Shown here: positions 17,702 to 26,481 of the stretch, one piece after another
Numbering within the stretch: the stretch's first letter is position 1
Layout: every line of letters begins with the position of its first letter
From: Chloroflexota bacterium
Lineage (GTDB): Bacteria > Chloroflexota > Chloroflexia > Chloroflexales > Herpetosiphonaceae
NCBI GenBank assembly: GCA_020161265.1
Contig: JAIUOC010000010.1
Coordinates: forward strand, 124,001 to 188,000
Length of the DNA stretch: 64,000 nt
Direction of reading: 5' to 3'
Made by a program: the position numbers and the translations under genes
Notes under the pieces: model-generated
Told to the model about the DNA's origin: nothing
The model's database searches: none
Seen by the model: only the letters and a program-made list of their open reading frames with translations

Positions 17702-19122
17702 GCGGCGTGACCGTTCGTTCAACCGAAGAATATACCCGCATCGCTTGGCGCTTGATCATCTTGGGCTTTCTGGCGTTTTGTTTTGTGATCGCGAGTAGTT
17801 GCTATTTGGCATGGCGGGTCAAGGCTTTTGCCCGCACTCAGCCAGCTGAGCCAGGTATCCTCGATACCTATGTCAGTGGGATTGAAATTATTCGGGCTGG
17901 TTTAGTCCAGCCTGAGCTACCCACGCCACCCAAAACGATCATTTACGAAGGTGATCGCATTAATGTCAGTAGCAAAGCACCAGCTGGCATCGCTGCCACA
18001 ATCACCTTATTTGATGGCAGCAAGCTCGATTTGTGGGCTGGTACAAGCGTGGTTTTTGAAAAAGTCCAGACCACACGGTTTAGCTCGCGCAATCAAGAAG
18101 TAGCCTTGCGCTTAGAATCGGGCTTGGTGCGCTTGCGCTTAGCCTCGGTCGCCTCGCAACAATATCAAGATGTGCATTTCAGCGTGTTTGTGCAGCAAGC
18201 TGGTTATAGCGTTGAGCAGGCGTTACTCAAACCAGGTGGCACCTATCGCGTGCGTTTGCTTGATGCCAATGCGCCAACCACCAGCGCTAGCGAACGTGAA
18301 CGGCTTAAACAAACCACGATCAGCGAATATGTGGTTGAGCAAGGCGGCATCACGCTGGCTTATAGCAGCCAAAGCCGCAGCATTGATAATCAACAAAAGC
18401 TCGAAATTGCTCAAGGTCGCTTATCGCAACCACAGCCTGCCGAATGGCAACTGGCCCGTGATAGCAACTTCACCGAGTTTACCGCCCAAGAATATAACAA
18501 TAATGCGACTGTACCAGTTTCGGTCACCGATATTGTGCGGGCTGATACATGGCGCGTATTTGGCTCGTTGTATTCGCCTGAAGCCGAGGAAGATGGCTAT
18601 TTTTATGTGGTAGGTGGCTGTGCCCAACGTAGCACTGAGCAACCGAATAATTGCTTGCGCCCGTTGATCAATGTGGCTCAATTTCATCGTGACATTAGCG
18701 AAGGCATTGATCATACTAAGAGCTTTCGCACTGGCATCACCCAAACGATTGACCTTGATACAACCTCGTATAGTACGCTTGAATTGAGCTTTACTGGGCG
18801 AATTTATGAGCAGTCGCTCAATCGGGCGGGCGATATTGGTGAAGAATGTGCCTTGGCGATTGCAGTTTTCTACTACAACCCCGCCAACCAACTTGGCTCA
18901 ACCACCTATTGCTTTTACGCCCGCGACGATGCCGGCCCAGGTAGCATCTCGAACAAAGAATATATTCGTTCGCTCAAGTTGCCCTATCGTCAATGGACTG
19001 ATCAAACTCTCGATCTCAAAGATGATCTTGGCAATATGCGGCGCATCTCGCACCTCGAGATTTACGCCAACGGACACGATTATATCTCCGAAATTACCAA
19101 CATTCGGCTGATTGCTAAATAA
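17698..19122 (+). CDS. FecR-domain-like membrane protein
   Basis: I recognise only the general type of this 474-residue protein. One transmembrane helix at ~18-42 (LIILGFLAFCFVIASSCYLAW) is followed by an extracytoplasmic part. Residues ~85-150 resemble a FecR domain: VYEGDRI-like entry, then TITLFDGSKLDLWAGTSVVFE and ALRLESGLVRLRLA. The C-terminal ~250 residues are beta-rich with several cysteines and could bind carbohydrate or another ligand. The start overlaps the tgt stop by four bases, so they are translationally coupled. No sigma or FecA partner lies nearby. Confidence 0.6.
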   Translation: MSGVTVRSTEEYTRIAWRLIILGFLAFCFVIASSCYLAWRVKAFARTQPAEPGILDTYVSGIEIIRAGLVQPELPTPPKTIIYEGDRINVSSKAPAGIAATITLFDGSKLDLWAGTSVVFEKVQTTRFSSRNQEVALRLESGLVRLRLASVASQQYQDVHFSVFVQQAGYSVEQALLKPGGTYRVRLLDANAPTTSASERERLKQTTISEYVVEQGGITLAYSSQSRSIDNQQKLEIAQGRLSQPQPAEWQLARDSNFTEFTAQEYNNNATVPVSVTDIVRADTWRVFGSLYSPEAEEDGYFYVVGGCAQRSTEQPNNCLRPLINVAQFHRDISEGIDHTKSFRTGITQTIDLDTTSYSTLELSFTGRIYEQSLNRAGDIGEECALAIAVFYYNPANQLGSTTYCFYARDDAGPGSISNKEYIRSLKLPYRQWTDQTLDLKDDLGNMRRISHLEIYANGHDYISEITNIRLIAK

Positions 19123-19125
19123 AAC

Positions 19126-19155
19126 CTACCCACGATCAGCGTTGATCGTGGGTAG
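19126..19155. terminator. Bidirectional terminator hairpin
   Basis: CTACCCACGATCA pairs perfectly with TGATCGTGGGTAG around a four-base loop. It lies between the convergent ends of the FecR-like gene (19122) and the rRNA methyltransferase gene (19165). Confidence 0.8.
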
Positions 19156-19164
19156 ATTGCAACT

Positions 19165-20436
19165 CTAGGCTTTGACTAACAACACCAAACTCTCAACATG
19201 GCTGGTTTGCGGAAAGAAATCGTAGGGCTGAGCATGTTGAATGCTATAGCCACCAGCCTGCAAAATTTTAATATCCCTTGCTAACGTGCCAGGATGACAC
19301 GAAACATAGGCGATCATGGTTGGCTGGGCCGCAATCAGGGCATTTAGGGCAACTGGCTCAACGCCACGCCGTGGCGGATCAACAATCGCCAAATCAAATT
19401 GCTGCTTGAGCTGGGGCAAAATTGCCTCAACCTTGCCTGTTTTCAGGGTCAAATTGTTAAGTTGATTGGCTTTAGCGCTTGCCTGAGCATCGCGAATCGC
19501 CGCCGGATGTTCCTCAATGCCCCAGCCATGGCCAATTTTATGGGCCAAAGGCAACAAAAACGTGCCAACGCCACAAAAACCATCAAGCAAACGGGTGGTG
19601 TTATTCAACGGCAAAAAACGCTCGATCTGCTGCAAAACTGCCCGTGCTCGCTCAACATTGGCTTGAAAAAAGCTGGTTGGGGTAATCCGTAAACGAACAT
19701 CGCCCAATTGCTCATACAAATATTCGGCTCCGGCCAAGGCCATCCAGCCCTCGCGGGTCGCCGAAGAAACTCCAGCAATCGTGGCATCAGCCGCCAGCCA
19801 ACGTCGTGCCCAACTGCGCCAAGCACTTTGGCCTTGACCCATCAAATGGCCGTGGATCGTGCCATCGGTGGTGCTCAGGCGCAGGCTAATTTCGCGCAAG
19901 CCCACCAAGGGCAACAGGGGTTTTAAGCGTTCAATCGCCGTATTCAAGCGCGGATCGATGATCAAGCACTGCTCAAATTCGACAATTTGGCGACCGCCAG
20001 CGGCGTAGAACCCAACCCGTTGGCCATCGATATGCACGCGGGCAACCGAGCGATAATGCCATGGCTCACCTGTCGCCGTGGCCGCAACCTCGGCGTGATC
20101 GGTTTGGGCCACAAAGCGCAATTGCTCGGCCAAAATCGTTTGTTTGGCTTGGCGCTGGCTTTCAATTGTTTGATATTGCCAATCGCAGCCACCACAGCGC
20201 TGATAGACCGGACACGCTGGAGTAACCCGTTCAGCTGCTGGATTGCTTGGTGGCTCCAGTAAAACCCCGCGTGCCCAGCCATTGCGGCGCTCGGTTAGGC
20301 GCACTCGCACCTGTTCGCCAGTCAAAGCTGCTGCTACAAACACTGGTCGCCCAGCGTAGCGGCCAACTCCATCGCCGCCTTGAGCCAAGCCATCAATTGT
20401 GGTGGTAAGCTCTTGCGGCCATTCAAAATCGCTCAT
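19165..20436 (-). CDS. rlmD: 23S rRNA (uracil-5)-methyltransferase, RlmD/TrmA family
   Basis: The 423-residue SAM-dependent enzyme has a TRAM domain at ~1-60 (IDGLAQGGDGVGRYAGRPVFV), an iron-sulfur cysteine cluster CPVYQRCGGCDWQ at ~75-88, and a C-terminal methyltransferase domain with LLDGFCGVGTF, IVDPPRRG and catalytic YVSCHPGTLARD. RlmD methylates U1939 in E. coli; the exact RlmD/RlmCD class is not certain here. A start at 20448 is possible, but the ATG at 20436 has GATGGGA at better spacing. It is 19 bases after the M50 protease gene on the same strand. Confidence 0.85.
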   Translation of the reverse strand: MSDFEWPQELTTTIDGLAQGGDGVGRYAGRPVFVAAALTGEQVRVRLTERRNGWARGVLLEPPSNPAAERVTPACPVYQRCGGCDWQYQTIESQRQAKQTILAEQLRFVAQTDHAEVAATATGEPWHYRSVARVHIDGQRVGFYAAGGRQIVEFEQCLIIDPRLNTAIERLKPLLPLVGLREISLRLSTTDGTIHGHLMGQGQSAWRSWARRWLAADATIAGVSSATREGWMALAGAEYLYEQLGDVRLRITPTSFFQANVERARAVLQQIERFLPLNNTTRLLDGFCGVGTFLLPLAHKIGHGWGIEEHPAAIRDAQASAKANQLNNLTLKTGKVEAILPQLKQQFDLAIVDPPRRGVEPVALNALIAAQPTMIAYVSCHPGTLARDIKILQAGGYSIQHAQPYDFFPQTSHVESLVLLVKA

Positions 20437-20454
20437 TATAGTTCCCATCTGGAT

Positions 20455-21540
20455 TTAAACTTTGATTTTGAGGGCACTTTGCACAAACGCTACCACATCG
20501 CGATGGCGCACAATCCCCACGACTGCATCACCATCGGTCACAGGTAGGCTATCGTAGCGCTGGCCGAGCATGGTGTAGTAGGCAGTTTGCATACTATCGC
20601 CAACGTTGAGGCGTGGCAAATCGGCCTTGGGAGTCATGGCATCGCCGACCGAGATGCTGCGCCATTCGCCCATCGCATAGCGATACAGATGTTGCACGCT
20701 GATCATGCCGATCAAGCGTTCGGAGTGTACCACCGGAAAAGCAGGCTCAGCCTGGCCCAGCAAATATTGGCCAGCAAATAAATCGAGAGTTAAATGCGGC
20801 GAAACCGTCCGAAAACTACGGGTCATCACTTCGCCAACCAAGGCTCGGCTGAGGGTGTAGTTCAGGGTGGTTTGCACAAAATTGCTGACCGCAGCCCGAT
20901 TGGTCATCCAACCCATCAGCAAGAGCAAACTGCCAGTTAAGGCATTACTAAACAAAGCCACCAGCCCGATAATCATCAAGCCATTACCAAGATAGCGTCC
21001 AATCATGCTAGCTTGGAGTGTGCCTCGCAATAGATCATCATTCAAAAACCAGAAAATCGAGCGGAGCACACGCCCGCCATCGAGTGGATGACAAGGCAGT
21101 AAATTAAACACCGCCAACAAGCCATTGATAATCGCCAAGGTGGCCCAAAAACTAGCCCAAACCCCTTGGGAAAACCACGCCCCGACGAAAGCGGCAATTG
21201 CCAAACCAACGTTGACCAACGGGCCAATCAAGGCAATTTTAAATTCACTTTGCGGCAAATCGACATCATCGGCTAGCTCGGTTAGGCCGCCAGTTAAAAA
21301 CAGCGTGATTGCGGTTACTCGCAAGCCTAACCGCCGAGCCATAAGCGCATGGCCAACTTCGTGCAGCACAATTGAGCACAACAGCAGTAATGTGCCAAGC
21401 AAGGCTAGTGGTAAGCCCGATTGCCCATTGAGCGTAAACAGCTGCTCAAAGCTATAGATGCTCAGGCCAGCCAAAATCAGCCAGCTAAGATGCAATTTAA
21501 TCGGGATACCGCTGACATTACCGATGCGCATGCTCCACAC
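20455..21540 (-). CDS. Site-2 protease family (M50) metalloprotease with CBS domains
   Basis: The 361-residue protein has about six transmembrane segments in the first 215 residues, with the zinc motif HEVGH at ~60-64 and the third ligand motif NLLPCHPLDGG at ~147. Two CBS domains occupy ~235-355 (VGEVMTRSF, VGDAMTPK, SLPVTDG). The family cleaves membrane-embedded substrates, often anti-sigma factors; CBS pairs usually sense adenine nucleotides. The GTG at 21540 follows GGAGG with seven bases between and shares one base with the stop of the upstream GNAT gene. The later ATG has GGAG too close. Confidence 0.9.
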   Translation of the reverse strand: MWSMRIGNVSGIPIKLHLSWLILAGLSIYSFEQLFTLNGQSGLPLALLGTLLLLCSIVLHEVGHALMARRLGLRVTAITLFLTGGLTELADDVDLPQSEFKIALIGPLVNVGLAIAAFVGAWFSQGVWASFWATLAIINGLLAVFNLLPCHPLDGGRVLRSIFWFLNDDLLRGTLQASMIGRYLGNGLMIIGLVALFSNALTGSLLLLMGWMTNRAAVSNFVQTTLNYTLSRALVGEVMTRSFRTVSPHLTLDLFAGQYLLGQAEPAFPVVHSERLIGMISVQHLYRYAMGEWRSISVGDAMTPKADLPRLNVGDSMQTAYYTMLGQRYDSLPVTDGDAVVGIVRHRDVVAFVQSALKIKV

Positions 21541-22091
21541 TAGGCTGCCTCCGTTTCCTCATTGCCACGTAAATGATCGACCAATTCGTTGATTTCGGCG
21601 CTGTAATCGTGCTCGCACTCTGGCTTATCACGTTTCCAAATCATGCTGTTGGTCACTTTGAAGCCATAACGGGCATACAAACGCATTGCGCCTTTGTTGG
21701 CCTCACGGACATCCAGTTGTACATTTTGGCAGCCTTTGCCCTCGGCCCGCTGACAAGCATAATCGAGCAATTTGGTGCCAATCCCTTGAGCACGCGCCTC
21801 GGGCACAAGGTAAAAATCTTCTAAATAAGCATAGGGTGCAGCAGCCCAGGTCGAAAGCCGATAATTAATCTGAATACAACCCACAACTTCATCTTCGTTG
21901 GGGCCACGTTCAGCAATCACAAAATCGCTAAAGCCAGTAGTCAGCATCGCCCGAATAATCTCTTCCAAGGCTTCAGGCTCGGGCGGTGTTACGCCTTCTT
22001 CAGTAGCCAAAGCCGAAATCAACGGAGCGAGCAAAGGAGCATCTTCAGGGTGACACAACCGCACACTAAAGATCGATTCAAAATGCGCCAT
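21540..22091 (-). CDS. GNAT family N-acetyltransferase
   Basis: The 183-residue protein is a single GNAT domain. YLEDFYLVPEARAQGIGTKLL is motif A with the R.QGIG acetyl-CoA loop, and LDVREANKGAMRLYARYGF is motif B. The substrate is unknown. The last ~20 residues are acidic and extend beyond the fold. A perfect TATAAT on the minus strand at 22129-22124 overlaps the VKOR stop and may drive it. It probably shares a transcript with the M50 protease and the methyltransferase downstream. Confidence 0.85.
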   Translation of the reverse strand: MAHFESIFSVRLCHPEDAPLLAPLISALATEEGVTPPEPEALEEIIRAMLTTGFSDFVIAERGPNEDEVVGCIQINYRLSTWAAAPYAYLEDFYLVPEARAQGIGTKLLDYACQRAEGKGCQNVQLDVREANKGAMRLYARYGFKVTNSMIWKRDKPECEHDYSAEINELVDHLRGNEETEAA

Positions 22092-22124
22092 AAACGCTGG
22101 TCCTTACTTGAATAATAATCTGTA

Positions 22125-22628
22125 TTATACCGCAGTCGCGTTGGCAGGTTCGAGTTGTTCGGCAGCAGTTGATCGGCGGGCTTGCCACCAATCAAATCCA
22201 GCTAAAGCCCAAAATAGCACGGCCACCACCGCCGAGATGATGCACCACTGACACCATTCGTGCAGCACCCAAGCCTCAATTGCCGTTAGATAGGCTGAAA
22301 ATGCCAGCCCACCGCTTGCCAACACCAAGTTGATCATTGGCAGGCTAAATCGCCCAATCTGCGACCGCTGCAAACTCAGCACGCTGAGCACCAACAACAA
22401 TAAAAAACCTACGAAGCCAATATAGGCCACCGGAATGCCATTGGTCGGCGGAAACACACTATATTTGCTAGCTTGCACAGCTTCACAATTACCAACCACG
22501 CCACAGACCAACGGGGCACTCTGGGTTGGCCGCAAACGATGAATGGTTAAATAGCTTGAATTGATCAGGCCGCCAAGCGCCAAAAAAGCCATGGCCATGC
22601 GCGGCCACTCCGGACGTTCGTCCATCAT
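22125..22628 (-). CDS. Vitamin K epoxide reductase (VKOR) family protein
   Basis: The 167-residue membrane protein has about five hydrophobic helices and both VKOR cysteine pairs: VCGVVGNCEAVQASKYS (loop cysteines, with the conserved S.YS) and WCQWC (active CxxC, at ~125). Bacterial VKOR reoxidises DsbA-like proteins with quinone. The adjacent upstream gene encodes such a DsbA-like protein, so the two form a disulfide-forming module. An AGGAGG precedes tandem ATG codons at 22628 and 22625; the second has the better spacing. The longer frame from 22664 is unlikely. Confidence 0.92.
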   Translation of the reverse strand: MMDERPEWPRMAMAFLALGGLINSSYLTIHRLRPTQSAPLVCGVVGNCEAVQASKYSVFPPTNGIPVAYIGFVGFLLLLVLSVLSLQRSQIGRFSLPMINLVLASGGLAFSAYLTAIEAWVLHEWCQWCIISAVVAVLFWALAGFDWWQARRSTAAEQLEPANATAV

Positions 22629-22635
22629 ACACCTC

Positions 22636-23376
22636 CTAGGGGGTAACACCCAATTTCGCATCAATCGCTACTTTTAAGTCGCTATAAAAATTGCCTGTAC
22701 TATTAATCCGATCATCGTTGATAAAAATGGTCGGTGTTTGATCAAGGCCTAAGCTTCTGGCTGAATCGTATGAAGCATTGATCGCTGCTGTATGAGTCTG
22801 TGCATCCATACAATCTTCTAACATACCAAGGTTGGCTCCAGCTTTAACCGCTGCATCAAGAATCAGCGGCTGCGAATTTTTAATATTGGTCCATTGCAAT
22901 TGGCTATCATAAAGCGCCATATGCACCGGCCAATAGACACCCTGGTCGCCAGCGCAGCGGCTTACTTCAGCGGTATATTGGGCCATTTCATGAATACCGC
23001 GCAAAGGAAGCTCGCGATAAATCCATTGGACTTTGCCACTTTCGATATATTCGGCATCAAAATTGGCATTAGCCAAATCAAGCTCAAGCTGCCGACAGGC
23101 GGGACACTCAAAATCAGCAAATTCAATTACTTTGACTGGAGCATTAGGATCGCCCTTGTACCAATAGCCTTCCGAGGTTTGGCCAACGGCTGCATTGATC
23201 ACAGGACGGATCGGAATGCTGGCACTCGGTGGAGCAACCGGAGCTTGTAAAGCCTGAATAAACACAAAGGTTAAGCCAACGATGCCACCTAAGCCGAGCA
23301 GTAAATAAAATGGTAACAACGAGCGCTTTTCGCGTACTCGCTGGCGGCCTTGGCGCGGTTTGGGGGTATTACTCAT
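22636..23376 (-). CDS. DsbA/TlpA-type thiol oxidoreductase, membrane-anchored
   Basis: The 246-residue protein starts with a basic segment, then one transmembrane anchor at ~22-45 (LLPFYLLLGLGGIVGLTFVFI). The extracytoplasmic thioredoxin-fold domain has FADFECPACRQLE with the CPAC active site, and the cis-Pro loop TPTIFIN. This is the DsbA_4/BdbD type that oxidises exported proteins. The open frame starts at 23499 inside the CrtI-like gene, but ATG 23376 follows AAAGGAAT. It lies eight bases before the VKOR gene, which should keep it oxidised. Confidence 0.9.
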   Translation of the reverse strand: MSNTPKPRQGRQRVREKRSLLPFYLLLGLGGIVGLTFVFIQALQAPVAPPSASIPIRPVINAAVGQTSEGYWYKGDPNAPVKVIEFADFECPACRQLELDLANANFDAEYIESGKVQWIYRELPLRGIHEMAQYTAEVSRCAGDQGVYWPVHMALYDSQLQWTNIKNSQPLILDAAVKAGANLGMLEDCMDAQTHTAAINASYDSARSLGLDQTPTIFINDDRINSTGNFYSDLKVAIDAKLGVTP

Positions 23377-23464
23377 AGCATTATTCCTTTCGCAAAACAG
23401 CTGTATTTTGGCAAGCACGCTACTGCCACAGTCGCATCGTACCGATCTTTGCCCAAACTGACTA

Positions 23465-24952
23465 TCAGAAAATAGTCCCAAGTTTGGGCTTCTCAGCAAC
23501 TCCTAATCTTTGCAATGCCCAGCGTGCTCCAGCTTTGCCCGACAACAACACCAGCGGAATTCCGCCGCCAGGATGGGTCGCCCCACCAACGAGAGCCAAA
23601 TTCTGCAAGCCTGCTGGCTGATTGGCTGGCCGCAAAAAGGCTGCTTGTAAGCCATGCGAGGCTGGACCATACAACGAACCTCGCTGGGCATTGGTCATGC
23701 TCGCCAGATCAGCAGGCGTGAGCACGGTTTCGCTGATAATCGCTTTATTCAGCCCAACCAAGCCATGCTGCTCCAAACGGCGCACCACTAAATCACGGTA
23801 GGCCGCCGCCTCGCGTTGCCAATTTACCCGACCTGTAACTGGAGCATTAACCAATACAAATAAATTCAGCATTCCAGGCGGAGCATGCTCAGGGTTCGAG
23901 CGGCAGGTCGCAGCGATATAGATTGTCGGGTCAACTGCTGGCACGCCATGCTCAAAAATTGCCCGAAATTCGGCGGCATAATCGCCGCTGAAGAAAATAT
24001 TATGATGCTGCAATTGAGCATAATCGCGATTGACTCCCAACAGCAACACAAAGCCTGAGCAAGCCAATTCGTGGTTTGGCGCTTTGGTGGTTGGAATTAG
24101 CTGATCAAGCGCATACATCGCATCAGCATTCACAATCACATAATCGGCATTAATCGTGCGGCCATCGCTCAAACGTACACCAATAGCCGTTTTATTGTTG
24201 AATAGAACTTCGCTAACTAAACTGTTTAATTGAATATCGACACCCATTTCGCCAGCAATGCGGCCTAGCGTCGCCGCCAATTGATACATGCCACCATCGA
24301 TATACCAGCCGCCCTGAGCGATTTCAACATAGGGAATAATACAAAAGGTCGCGGGCGAACGATAGGGCGAGGAGCCATTGTAGGTGGCATAACGATTGAA
24401 CAACTGGCGCAGATAGGGATGTTTGAAGTAGTGGCGCACCGCTTGATCAACGGTTTTCAAGGGGGCAATTTTCCAAACATCGCGCAGCAAGCGTGGTTGC
24501 AGCATTGTGCGCAAGCCCTGAAATGGCTCAAGTAAAAATGGCTCAGCCGCTGCTTGATAAATCTGGGCACTAAATGCCATAAAACCCAAAAAGCCCGCAA
24601 CATCGGCTGGTTCGAGGCATTCAATTTCTTTTAAAAGCTTTGGCAGATCGCTCCAAGCATCGAGGCGTGTGCCATCGGGCCATTGATAACGGCAGGTTGG
24701 ATCAACTGGCTTAATCGTCAGTTCGCTGGCCAGCTCACGCCCAACACTGGCCAGCAATTCTTCCACCACCCATGGCATGGTAAATAGTGATGGTCCGGTA
24801 TCAAAGCGAAAACCATGTTGCACAACTTGGGCCATTTTGCCGCCAAGGGTCGCGTTTTTTTCAAATAAGGTTACGGCAACACCCGCTGCTCGTAAGCGCA
24901 AGGCTGCCGCCAAACCACCCAAGCCACCGCCAACAATCACCACATGCTGCAT
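23465..24952 (-). CDS. CrtI-family FAD-dependent carotenoid desaturase-like oxidoreductase
   Basis: The 495-residue protein has an N-terminal FAD-binding VVIVGGGLGGLAAALRLRA, the CrtI-type FDTGPSLFTMP, and a C-terminal GGATHPGGGIPLVLLSGK that closes the FAD site. The family covers phytoene desaturase and relatives acting on carotenoids (desaturation, hydration or ketolation). Which reaction applies here cannot be decided. No phytoene synthase or other crt gene is in the window. It lies about 90 bases before the DsbA-like gene on the same strand. Confidence 0.88.
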   Translation of the reverse strand: MQHVVIVGGGLGGLAAALRLRAAGVAVTLFEKNATLGGKMAQVVQHGFRFDTGPSLFTMPWVVEELLASVGRELASELTIKPVDPTCRYQWPDGTRLDAWSDLPKLLKEIECLEPADVAGFLGFMAFSAQIYQAAAEPFLLEPFQGLRTMLQPRLLRDVWKIAPLKTVDQAVRHYFKHPYLRQLFNRYATYNGSSPYRSPATFCIIPYVEIAQGGWYIDGGMYQLAATLGRIAGEMGVDIQLNSLVSEVLFNNKTAIGVRLSDGRTINADYVIVNADAMYALDQLIPTTKAPNHELACSGFVLLLGVNRDYAQLQHHNIFFSGDYAAEFRAIFEHGVPAVDPTIYIAATCRSNPEHAPPGMLNLFVLVNAPVTGRVNWQREAAAYRDLVVRRLEQHGLVGLNKAIISETVLTPADLASMTNAQRGSLYGPASHGLQAAFLRPANQPAGLQNLALVGGATHPGGGIPLVLLSGKAGARWALQRLGVAEKPKLGTIF

Positions 24953-25072
24953 GCACTCATCCTTAAATCAACGCCTGATATTCTGCATTCTGTGCTATTG
25001 TACCGCGTGTTGAGCCGCCAGCCCGAAAATATCGCTTAACGGCGGGTGAGCGATTGATGACATTAACAAACA

Positions 25073-25104
25073 AACCCCTCATCTCAATCGCGAGATCAGG
25101 GGTT
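25073..25104 (-). terminator. Terminator after the WYL regulator gene
   Basis: AACCCCTCATCTC pairs with GAGATCAGGGGTT with one mismatch. On the minus strand TTTGTTTG follows. It lies about 30 bases after the WYL stop at 25133. Confidence 0.7.
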
Positions 25105-25132
25105 GTTGATTAATTCAAATTGGCCCAATTAA

Positions 25133-26101
25133 CTATTGATATTGCAGAACCATGCGTTGGGCGTGCTCAGCAACTTCAGCGCGTAGGTCAGCTGGAGCCA
25201 ATACCTCAACATCAGCACCCCAGCCCAGCACCCATGAACGCATTTCACGTGTACCAGCGAGTTTCATCGAAAGCTCACAGCCACCATCGGGCAAATCGGT
25301 AACTTCTTGCGAACGATGCCAGGTGCTTTCTTTGACGCGGCGGGCCACAACTGCGCTAAATCGTAAGCGCACCGTGACGGTATTGCCCTCGTCCATGATG
25401 CCCCAGCTATCGGCCAACATCGAATACGGGTCGAAATCAGCGGGAATCACATATTCATCATCGAGAATTTCGGCGCGTTGCACTCGTTCGAGCTTAAAGG
25501 TACGCAAAGCATTGCGTAATGGGTCGTGGCCAATCACATATGAGGCTGGCTCAAACCGCGAAACTTCGAGCACATACGGGGCAACCGTGCGCTCCTCAGG
25601 CTCCTCACGGTTCGAGGCCCAATACGAAAATTTGACCATACGCCGATCGGCCCAAGCGCGAGTGAAGGTTTCGAGCACCAAAATATATTCGCGGCGGGTT
25701 GGGCGTAGCTGAATTTGGGCGGCAACATTGCTCAAATGTTTGGCAATCGTTTCATCGGGCAGCGAGGCCGCAATTTTCTCAAGCGCCGCCACCACATGCG
25801 GGTTTTGCTCATCGCTATGGTGGGCCAGCAAACGGGCAGCAAAAAATAACGAAATGGTTTGATTTAAATTTAAGCGCACTGTTGAGAGATAATCTTCGCG
25901 ATTAATCCCAAATTTGCCCTCAAATTGCCACATTGGCACGCCCATGTCTTCAAGCGCACCCAAATCGCGGTAGATGGTACGCCGATCCATGCCCGTAGCC
26001 TCGGCCAAATCCATCACCCGCAAGCCTTGGGGATTATTATAGAGTTTGCGTTCAATCCAGCGTAAACGTGCTGCTTTACTGGCTAAACGTTCATCGCTCA
26101 T
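25133..26101 (-). CDS. HTH-WYL transcriptional regulator
   Basis: The 322-residue protein has an N-terminal winged helix-turn-helix at ~10-65 (GLRVMDLAEATGMDRRTIYRDL) and a WYL domain at ~145-225 (REEPEERTVAPYVLEVSRFEPASYVIGHDPL). WYL domains sense ligands, often nucleic-acid-derived, and are common among stress and defence regulators; the targets here are unknown. Residues 235-320 match the WCX extension. ATG 26101 follows GAGG at five bases; a start at 26116 is less likely. It is flanked by terminators on both sides, so it is monocistronic. Confidence 0.88.
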   Translation of the reverse strand: MSDERLASKAARLRWIERKLYNNPQGLRVMDLAEATGMDRRTIYRDLGALEDMGVPMWQFEGKFGINREDYLSTVRLNLNQTISLFFAARLLAHHSDEQNPHVVAALEKIAASLPDETIAKHLSNVAAQIQLRPTRREYILVLETFTRAWADRRMVKFSYWASNREEPEERTVAPYVLEVSRFEPASYVIGHDPLRNALRTFKLERVQRAEILDDEYVIPADFDPYSMLADSWGIMDEGNTVTVRLRFSAVVARRVKESTWHRSQEVTDLPDGGCELSMKLAGTREMRSWVLGWGADVEVLAPADLRAEVAEHAQRMVLQYQ

Positions 26102-26127
26102 AGCAACCTCAAGCATAGGCGCTGCTC

Positions 26128-26154
26128 AAAAAAGAAGCACGGCATAGGCCGTGC
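26128..26154 (-). terminator. Terminator after the small membrane protein gene
   Basis: GCACGGC pairs with GCCGTGC around an ATAG loop. On the minus strand six T follow (26133-26128). It lies about 25 bases after the stop at 26180. Confidence 0.75.
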
Positions 26155-26179
26155 CAGCAGCAAGCCAATAATGTGTCGG

Positions 26180-26371
26180 CTAGAACACATTTAATACAGC
26201 TAGCACGACCATAAGTGCCAACAACCCACCACCCATCAAAATGATCCGAATCAGATCATGGCGAATGTAGATATATTCCACATCTGGGTTCATGCCGGCT
26301 GCTGATGATGTTTTGATATTGCGAATTGGTGGTCGCCGACGCGCCCGCGTCGAACGGCGATTGATTGTCAT
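26180..26371 (-). CDS. Small single-pass membrane protein
   Basis: The 63-residue protein has a strongly basic N-terminus (RRSTRARRRPP), a middle NPDVEYIYIRHDLIRI, and one C-terminal transmembrane helix (ILMGGGLLALMVVLAVLNVF). I do not recognise a named family. That it is real is supported by AAGGAGG before the ATG, a TATAAT on the minus strand at 26406-26401, and a terminator just downstream. The basic end should face the cytoplasm. It could bind nucleic acid or ribosomes through that end, but this is a guess. Confidence 0.75.
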   Translation of the reverse strand: MTINRRSTRARRRPPIRNIKTSSAAGMNPDVEYIYIRHDLIRIILMGGGLLALMVVLAVLNVF

Positions 26372-26400
26372 GACCGTGTATCCTCCTTATTGGTAAGGCT

Positions 26401-26406
26401 ATTATA
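26401..26406 (-). promoter_or_regulatory. -10 element for the small membrane protein
   Basis: The minus strand reads TATAAT at 26406-26401, about 30 bases before the ATG at 26371. I see no good -35. Confidence 0.45.
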
Positions 26407-26481
26407 GCAGATAAGCCGACCTTTTCAGCTGTGGTAGGATACAGCGGTTATCGTTGCTCGCAGTTAACTCAAGGAGGAGTT

